A DNA stretch of 64,000 nt from NCBI RefSeq assembly GCF_000771745.2, contig NZ_JPSL02000040.1, forward strand, positions 626,157 through 690,156. The letters run 5' to 3'. Made by a program: the position numbers and the translations under genes. Below are positions 58,705-64,000 of this stretch, in pieces. The notes below the pieces were generated by a model, which was not told the origin of the DNA, made no database searches, and saw only the letters and a list, made by a program, of their open reading frames with translations. This DNA comes from Thermus filiformis. Its GTDB lineage: Bacteria > Deinococcota > Deinococci > Deinococcales > Thermaceae. Positions within the stretch are counted from its first letter, which is position 1. Every line of letters starts with the position of its first letter.

Positions 58705-59706
58705 ATGACCCGGCGACGGATGATCCCCCTCAAGAAGTGGGCGGAGAAGCAGGGGATACCCTACTCCTCGGCCCACCGGATGCTCAAGGAAGGCAGGCTT
58801 GAGGCAAAGGTGGAGCGGGTGGGGAAGTATTTCTTCGTGGTGGAGGAAGTGGAGGACACCGCCCCCAAGCGGGCGACGGTGCTCACCCTCTTCACCCATG
58901 CGGGCGGGGCGGGGAAGACCTCCCTTGCTCGGGACCTGGGGTATGAGCTGGCCTCGAGGGGATACCGGGTGCTTCTGATCGACGCGGACCCCCAGTCCAA
59001 CCTGACGGCCTGGCTGGGCGTGGACCCTGGGGAGGTGGAGGACAAGGCCACCCTTCTTCCCGTCGTCGAAGGCAAGCCCCTTCCCAAGCCGATTACCGGG
59101 GTTCTCGGTGAGGGGGTCAGCGTGGACCTGATCCCGGCCAACATGAACCTGGCGATGGCCGAGGTGGTGATCCCCACCCGGCCCGCCGGGATGGTGGTCC
59201 TGCGGGCGGCCCTCGAGGGGGCCGAGGTCCGGGAGAACTACGACTTCGTGCTCATCGACTCCCCTCCCTCTCTCGGCCCCATTGCAGGCATGGCGGCCCT
59301 GGCCGGGGACGGGCTTCTGGTCCCGGTGGAGACCAGCGGAAAGGGCATCCAGGCCCTCAGATCGGTGCTGGAGGTAAGCCGGGACTACCTGGACACGCTG
59401 AAGGCGCTCCGGTTCATGCCCCCGGACTTCCCCTCCTTCATCCGCCTCATCGTCCCCACGAAGTTCGACTCCCGGACCGCCTCGGATAGGAAGTTCAAGA
59501 ACCTCCTGGCCCAGATGGAGGGCGTGGCCCCCTTGAGCCCTCCCCTCTCCTACCGCCCCGCCCCCTACAAGGAGGCGATTGAGCGGGGCCTGCCTGTCCA
59601 GGCGGTGGGGGACGAAAAGCTGAGGGAAGAGCTTCGCTTGGTTGGGGATGCCGTGCTTTCCGCCTTTTCTTTCAAGGACGCTAAGGAGGTGAGCGCATGG
59701 GCGTGA
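58705..59706 (+). CDS. parA: ParA-type partition ATPase with N-terminal HTH
   Basis: 333 aa from ATG 58705 (AGGGGG upstream; an ATG at 58690 is also in frame). Residues 1-50 look like a MerR-type DNA-binding region (L-K-K-W-A-E-K-Q-G-I-P-Y-S-S-A-H-R-M-L). Walker A is H-A-G-G-A-G-K-T-S, lacking the usual signature Lys of K-G-G-x-G-K-T; L-I-D-A-D-P-Q-S-N and V-L-I-D-S-P-P follow. Partition of the replicon; overlaps parB. Confidence 0.85.
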   Translation: MTRRRMIPLKKWAEKQGIPYSSAHRMLKEGRLEAKVERVGKYFFVVEEVEDTAPKRATVLTLFTHAGGAGKTSLARDLGYELASRGYRVLLIDADPQSNLTAWLGVDPGEVEDKATLLPVVEGKPLPKPITGVLGEGVSVDLIPANMNLAMAEVVIPTRPAGMVVLRAALEGAEVRENYDFVLIDSPPSLGPIAGMAALAGDGLLVPVETSGKGIQALRSVLEVSRDYLDTLKALRFMPPDFPSFIRLIVPTKFDSRTASDRKFKNLLAQMEGVAPLSPPLSYRPAPYKEAIERGLPVQAVGDEKLREELRLVGDAVLSAFSFKDAKEVSAWA

Positions 59707-60584
59707 TGGAGAAGATGATCCGGGAGACGATGGGGCTGATGATGCCTAAGGCGGACACGCTCACGCAGGTGAGCCTGGAGAACCTTATTCCTCGCCCACA
59801 GCCCCGCAAGCACTTTGACGACCACAAGCTCCAGGACCTGGCCGAGTCCGTCAAGGCCCATGGGGTCTTGGAGCCCCTCTTGGTGCGGTCCGCGGGTGAA
59901 GACAAGTACGAAATCCTGGCCGGGGAGCGGCGCTACCGGGCGGCTCAGATGGCGGGACTTGCTGAGGTGCCCGTGGTGGTCCTAGAGGTGGACGACAAAG
60001 AGGCCCGGGCCATCGCCCTGGTGGAGAACCTCCAGCGGGAGGACCTGAACCCCTACGAGGAGACGGTGGGGATTTTGGACCTGCTGGCCCTCGAGTTGGG
60101 GAAGGAGAGGGAAGAGGTGGTGAGCCTCCTTCACCGGATGCGGGATGAGGCCAGGAGGAAAGTTCCCCATAACGTTATGGGGAGCCGGGAAGGTCAGGCG
60201 GTGGAAGCCCTCTTCAAGAAGCTCGGACGAATGACCTGGGAGTCCTTCGTGCAAAACCGCCTCCCCCTCCTCAACCTTCCTGAGGACCTGAGGGAGGCCC
60301 TGGAAGAGGGCTCCATCCCCTACACGGCGGCCTTGGAGCTGAAGAAGGTAAAGGACGAGGGGGAGAGGCGGAGGCTTTTGGAGGAGGTCAAGGCCGGTCT
60401 CTCCTTCCGGGAGCTGAAGAAGAGGGTGCGGGAGCCGACGAGGAAGCCGGAGCCCCCTAGGGCCTGGCACCGAGAGGTGGCCACCCGCCTGGCCCGGCTG
60501 GACCTCGAGGCCCTCCCCCCGGAGCGGAGGGCACGGGTGGAAGAGAAGCTGCGGGAGCTTTTGGAGGCGCTGGAGGAAGGGTGA
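59697..60584 (+). CDS. parB: ParB-type centromere-binding protein
   Basis: 295 aa. I-P-R-P-Q-P-R-K-H-F, then G-E-R-R-Y-R-A-A and V-E-N-L-Q-R-E-D-L-N-P (CTPase box). The DNA-binding HTH follows, then a basic C-terminal dimer region. The usual HTH start is altered: M-R-D-E-A-R-R-K-V-P-H-N-V-M-G lies where the helix would be and is encoded by the palindrome at 60164. Confidence 0.85.
   Translation: MGVMEKMIRETMGLMMPKADTLTQVSLENLIPRPQPRKHFDDHKLQDLAESVKAHGVLEPLLVRSAGEDKYEILAGERRYRAAQMAGLAEVPVVVLEVDDKEARAIALVENLQREDLNPYEETVGILDLLALELGKEREEVVSLLHRMRDEARRKVPHNVMGSREGQAVEALFKKLGRMTWESFVQNRLPLLNLPEDLREALEEGSIPYTAALELKKVKDEGERRRLLEEVKAGLSFRELKKRVREPTRKPEPPRAWHREVATRLARLDLEALPPERRARVEEKLRELLEALEEG
60164..60183. 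promoter_or_regulatory. 20-bp perfect palindrome inside parB, parS candidate
   Basis: TCCCCATAACGTTATGGGGA is fully symmetric. I saw no second copy in the window. It differs from the chromosomal parS consensus. Confidence 0.6.
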
Positions 60585-60607
60585 AGCCCGTAGAATAAGG
60601 AGCAAAT

Positions 60608-63289
60608 ATGCCCGAGACCCAAAGAACCTCCATCCCCCAGGAAGGAAAGCAAGAGAAGCAGTTCTTCCAGGCCCTGAGGGACGTCTTTGTGGGTGCCCGC
60701 GTGGAGGGGGAGTCCGGCTTCGTGAACCTGATGGGGATCAAGACCCGCTATTACGAAAACGGGGTCTTCCCCAGGCTCAAGAAGGACATAGACGAAGCCC
60801 TAAAACCCTTCCCCGAGTTCCGGGAGGAGCTGTTTGACCGGCTCTACAACTTCTTCAAGCGCTACTTCTCCGAGTCCGGCTCGGTCTACTTCCGCTTCAC
60901 CCCGCCCCACGAACACGTCTACGAAAAGGTCTACACCGACGACCGGGACGTGGCCCTCTTCTGGAAGACCCACATCCTCTACTACGTCAAGACCGACCGC
61001 CTCTTCCGGAGCATGGCGGTGGAGGTGGACGGCTTCCGGTTCTTCTTCGACGTCTCCGCCCTGGAGCACAAGCGGGCCAACGAAAAGCGGACGCTGGTGT
61101 ACGCCTTCAAGGAGCGACAGGGGGACGGCACGCTGGCCCTCAGCGTGGCGTATTCCGAGAGGGGCAGGCAAACCGACCTGGCCGGCATCCGCCGGGCTAT
61201 CAAGGAGGCCCTGGGGCTTTCGCGCTACACGAGCCAGGTGCCCTCCGAGGAAACCCTGGAGCGGGCCTTCCGCCTCTTTGAGCGGCAGAGCGAGGTGGAC
61301 TACTTCATCAACAAGGACGCCCGGCGCTTCCTGCAGGAGCAGTTCAACCTTTGGCTGTACCAGTACGTCTTTGAGCCGGAGGAGCAGCAGGGTACGGTCT
61401 GGACCGAACGGCGCGTCCGCCAGCTCCAGGTCCTCAAGGAGATCGCCTACAGGATCATTGACTTCATTGGCCAGTTTGAGGAGGAGCTGGTCCGGGTCTG
61501 GAACAAGCCAAAGTTTGTCCTGGGGAGCCACTACGTCATCACCCTGGACCGCATCGCGGGGCGGGAAGGGGGAATGGAAGTATTGGAGCGCCTCCTCGCC
61601 CACCCCGGCATGGCCGCCCAGGTGGAGGAGTGGCGCGAGCTGGGTATGGTGGGGGAGGACTTCACGCCGGAGCAGGTGTGGGTTACCGACCTTATGGGAA
61701 AGCGCCTCCATGAGCGCTACCAGTACCTGCCCCTGGACACCAAGCACTTCCCCGACCCGGAGATGGCCATCATCGCCCTCTTTGACCACCTAGACCAGGA
61801 GCTGGACGGCTGGCTGGTGCACAGCGAAAACTACCAGGCGCTGAACACCCTGCTGCCGAAGTTCCGGGAGCGGGTGAAGACCGTTTACATTGATCCCCCC
61901 TACAACACGGGGAACGACGACTTCATTTACAACGACCGCTTCCGCCATAGCAGTTGGCTCACGATGATGGAAAACCGCCTGCGATTGGCACGTGAGTGGA
62001 TGCGGGAGGATGGGGCCATTTTTGTCAATATTGATGATACCGAACAGGCCCATCTGAAAAAGCTTTTAGAGTTGGTGTTTGGTGATCAAAATTTTCTGGA
62101 GAACTTTGTTTGGAACAACACGGCGACACCGCCGTCCTTGTCTCGCATTTCTAGAAGAAACGTGGAGTATATTCTTGCTTTCCGCAAGACCGCTCAAATG
62201 ACTGAGCTCCTGGGAAGGCCAGGAGAGGGCAACGATGCCCCGTTGCTCAACAGAGGAAACCCACTACGAACAATATGCCTTCCACCAAAAAGTGTTCGGT
62301 TTCTAATCCCAGATGGAAGATACATGGCCGGTAATAGGAAGCGAGTCCGCTTAATAAAAGATGTTGAAGTAGTAGACGGCACCAACGTCACACCCCTCTA
62401 CCTGGAGTGTGAATCAAAGTGGACTCAGGAGACCATTGAACAGGAGGTGCAAAGAGGAACGCTGTTTTTAATAAAAAGCGAGGATTTTTCAATAAGGTAT
62501 TTAAGGTCGTCCCAAGAGTGGATACCTCCAGACAAATATATAGACCCCCAGTTCTTGAGCAGAAAAGCGGGGGTACCAACTAACGAGAGCGCTCGGAAAG
62601 AGCTAGAGGAAATGGGGGTAGACTTTCCATCTTATCCGAAACCTTTAGGGCTTGCCCTTTTTTTCGTAAGGTCTGCGGTAAACAAGGAGGGATTCGTTCT
62701 TGACTTCTTCGCCGGCTCCGGCACCACGGGCCACGCGGTCATCAACCTAAACCGGGAGGACGGCGGCCGGCGCAGGTACATCCTGGTAGAGGTGAACGAC
62801 TACTTCCACACCGTCCTCCTCCCCCGCATCAAGAAGGTGGTCTTCTCGGACAAGTGGCGGGACGGCAAGGCGCAACCCGAGGGCAAGGGCATCAGTCACT
62901 TCGTCAAGTACTTCCGCCTGGAGCAGTACGAGGAGGTCCTGCGCAGGGCCCACTACCAGGACGACGAGGCGCCCCTCTTCGTCCAGGATGACCCCTACAC
63001 CCAATACGTATTCCTGCGCGACCCTAAGATGCTGGACAACGCGGAGACGGGTGAGCGGGTGATGGAGGTGAACCTGGAGCGGAATGAAATCCGGGTGGAT
63101 CTTTCCAAACTCTACCCCGACATAGACCTGGCCGAAAGCCTCTCTTGCCTCACCGGAAAGTGGATTCGCCGCATCCATCCCGCCCAAGACGACCCCACAC
63201 GGCCCGGCAGGGTGGAGTTTGAGGACGGCACCGCGGTGGACCTGCAGAACCCGCCGTGGGAGCGGGTGAAGCCGCTCATCTGGTGGTAA
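60608..63289 (+). CDS. Large site-specific DNA methyltransferase (type III Mod-like, beta-class order)
   Basis: 893 aa. Motif IV D-P-P-Y-N-T-G at 429 precedes motif I D-F-F-A-G-S-G-T-T at 699, the beta-class order of type III Mod and similar N6-adenine or N4-cytosine enzymes. A 400-residue N-terminal part is extra. The segment between the motifs (about 62030-62690) is markedly AT-rich against both flanks, consistent with an exchanged target-recognition domain. No Res subunit follows in the window. 23 nt after parB. Confidence 0.85.
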   Translation: MPETQRTSIPQEGKQEKQFFQALRDVFVGARVEGESGFVNLMGIKTRYYENGVFPRLKKDIDEALKPFPEFREELFDRLYNFFKRYFSESGSVYFRFTPPHEHVYEKVYTDDRDVALFWKTHILYYVKTDRLFRSMAVEVDGFRFFFDVSALEHKRANEKRTLVYAFKERQGDGTLALSVAYSERGRQTDLAGIRRAIKEALGLSRYTSQVPSEETLERAFRLFERQSEVDYFINKDARRFLQEQFNLWLYQYVFEPEEQQGTVWTERRVRQLQVLKEIAYRIIDFIGQFEEELVRVWNKPKFVLGSHYVITLDRIAGREGGMEVLERLLAHPGMAAQVEEWRELGMVGEDFTPEQVWVTDLMGKRLHERYQYLPLDTKHFPDPEMAIIALFDHLDQELDGWLVHSENYQALNTLLPKFRERVKTVYIDPPYNTGNDDFIYNDRFRHSSWLTMMENRLRLAREWMREDGAIFVNIDDTEQAHLKKLLELVFGDQNFLENFVWNNTATPPSLSRISRRNVEYILAFRKTAQMTELLGRPGEGNDAPLLNRGNPLRTICLPPKSVRFLIPDGRYMAGNRKRVRLIKDVEVVDGTNVTPLYLECESKWTQETIEQEVQRGTLFLIKSEDFSIRYLRSSQEWIPPDKYIDPQFLSRKAGVPTNESARKELEEMGVDFPSYPKPLGLALFFVRSAVNKEGFVLDFFAGSGTTGHAVINLNREDGGRRRYILVEVNDYFHTVLLPRIKKVVFSDKWRDGKAQPEGKGISHFVKYFRLEQYEEVLRRAHYQDDEAPLFVQDDPYTQYVFLRDPKMLDNAETGERVMEVNLERNEIRVDLSKLYPDIDLAESLSCLTGKWIRRIHPAQDDPTRPGRVEFEDGTAVDLQNPPWERVKPLIWW

Positions 63290-63292
63290 GCC

Positions 63293-63589
63293 GTGAAGAG
63301 CCTGGCCGAGATCCGGCGCATCCTGCAGGAGCACAAAGACCTTTTGCAGGAGCGCTTCGGCGTGAAGCGCCTCGCCATCTTCGGCTCCTACGCTCGAGGT
63401 GAGGCGACGCCGGTGAGCGACGTGGACATCCTGGTGGACCTGGAGGGCCCCGTGGGCTGGGAGGTGGTGGACCTGCACGACTACCTGGAAGCCCTGCTGG
63501 GCGTCCGGGTGGACCTGGTGACGGAGGGCGCCCTACGGCGTAAGCCCGCGCTGTGGGAAGAGGTGCGGGAGGACCTCATCCATGTCTAA
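63293..63589 (+). CDS. mntA: MntA-like minimal nucleotidyltransferase (antitoxin)
   Basis: 98 aa from GTG 63293. F-G-S-Y-A-R-G-E-A and S-D-V-D-I-L-V-D are the nucleotidyltransferase motifs G-S-x10-D-x-D. MntA neutralises HepT by adding nucleotides. Overlaps hepT by 8 nt. Confidence 0.85.
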   Translation: MKSLAEIRRILQEHKDLLQERFGVKRLAIFGSYARGEATPVSDVDILVDLEGPVGWEVVDLHDYLEALLGVRVDLVTEGALRRKPALWEEVREDLIHV

Positions 63590-63887
63590 GCGCAAGGTGC
63601 GCCTCTTCCTGGAGGATATGCTGGAGGGCATTGAGAAGATCCAGCGCTACACCGCCGGGGTGGACTTTGAGCGCTTCGCTGCTGACGACCTCCTGGTGGA
63701 CGCCGTCGTGCGCAACCTAGAGATCATCGGCGAAGCGGCCCGGCACATCCCGGATCCCGTGCGTCAGCGTTACCCAGAGGTCCCTTGGCAGCGGGTGGTC
63801 GGCCTGCGCAACATTGTGGTGCACGAGTACTTCGCCGTGGATTTGGAGATCGTCTGGACCATCATCCGTGAAACCGACATTCCGCAC
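63582..63887 (+). CDS. hepT: HepT-like HEPN RNase toxin, C-terminus replaced by an IS
   Basis: Starts at ATG 63582. R-N-L-E-I-I-G-E-A-A-R and the catalytic R-N-I-V-V-H-E-Y (R-x4-6-H) of HEPN toxins are intact. After W-T-I-I-R-E-T the normal end is lost and the frame runs on into the IS starting near 63890 with no stop before the window edge. End coordinate approximate. Confidence 0.7.
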
Positions 63888-63915
63888 CCCTCTCCCTTGG
63901 CCTTAGGATTTTGGG

Positions 63916-64000
63916 ATGGAAACCACACCCAACCTACAGGTGTACGACCTGGGCCACCTGGGCCTGGTGGCCAGCATCCTGGATCAGATAGGACTGGTAC
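63916..64000 (+). CDS. Start of an IS1634/DUF4277-type transposase (partial)
   Basis: ATG 63916 reads M-E-T-T-P-N-L-Q-V-Y-D-L-G-H-L-G-L-V-A-S-I-L-D-Q-I, the conserved start of this transposase group. Cut off by the window end. Confidence 0.65.
   Translation, partial: METTPNLQVYDLGHLGLVASILDQIGLV

Noticed and set aside
1..64000. tRNA, rRNA or CRISPR arrays
   Set aside because: No cloverleaf, rRNA segment or regularly spaced repeat-spacer pattern was seen; the repeats at 2.4-3.5 kb have no uniform spacers.

Overview
The window is GC-rich and its proteins read as those of a Thermus species. The clearest marker is a prokaryotic Argonaute (38.2-40.3 kb) that lines up with TtAgo, which in T. thermophilus is carried on the megaplasmid pTT27. 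A rep-like gene with repeat arrays lies at the left end and parA/parB at the right end, so I read the window as part of a Thermus megaplasmid or large plasmid. I cannot name the species.

Layout. 0-3.5 kb: two adjacent minus-strand winged-helix genes, one of which contains tandem repeats in its coding sequence and was found only by reading the minus strand by eye; an XRE regulator; and about 1.1 kb of two different degenerate repeat arrays (origin or centromere candidate). 3.5-6.8 kb: decayed DNA with a broken ATPase and an intact seven-repeat beta-propeller gene. 6.8-27.2 kb: an aromatic-acid catabolic island. It has a phenylacetyl-CoA epoxidase operon (paaA, split paaD, paaB, paaC, paaG-like, paaY), a minus-strand operon (aldehyde dehydrogenase, enoyl-CoA hydratase, TetR regulator), and a plus-strand operon (Liv-type ABC importer with a fused double ATPase, aldehyde dehydrogenase, benzoate-CoA-ligase-like enzyme, thiolase, amidohydrolases, MaoC, thioesterase, SDR, alpha/beta hydrolase). 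All three transcripts start at sigma70-type promoters that carry the same GACCGG operator-like motif in the spacer. 27.2-35.8 kb: IS elements and broken genes, a tyrosine recombinase and a second propeller gene. 35.8-38.1 kb: a likely toxin-antitoxin-chaperone module and a MazEF-type pair. 38.2-40.3 kb: Argonaute. 40.3-45.5 kb: nested IS elements. 45.5-49.6 kb: a DndC-like/NurA/HerA three-gene operon bracketed by IS material, the best candidate for an undescribed defence system here. 50.6-58.5 kb: recombinase-like protein, then a signalling cluster (globin-like sensors, DUF4388, MglA-like GTPase, roadblock protein, PhnD-like binding protein, GAF/HD-GYP phosphodiesterase). 58.6-64 kb: parA, parB with an internal 20-bp palindrome, a large DNA methyltransferase with an AT-rich recognition region, MntA/HepT, and the start of an IS1634-type element.

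The most unusual pattern runs across the whole window. At least 17 copies of a very short imperfect palindrome (about 21-28 nt; arms TGCTTCCC and GGGAACACC round a 2-4-nt loop) sit in intergenic DNA, in IS elements and inside reading frames. Several copies show compensatory stem changes. Two have an almost perfect empty-site counterpart elsewhere in this window, so they behave like inserted units. I call them SPI (short palindromic insertions).

Limits: all calls are by eye, with no database search. IS family names, coordinates of decayed elements and pathway assignments are inferences from recognised motifs.
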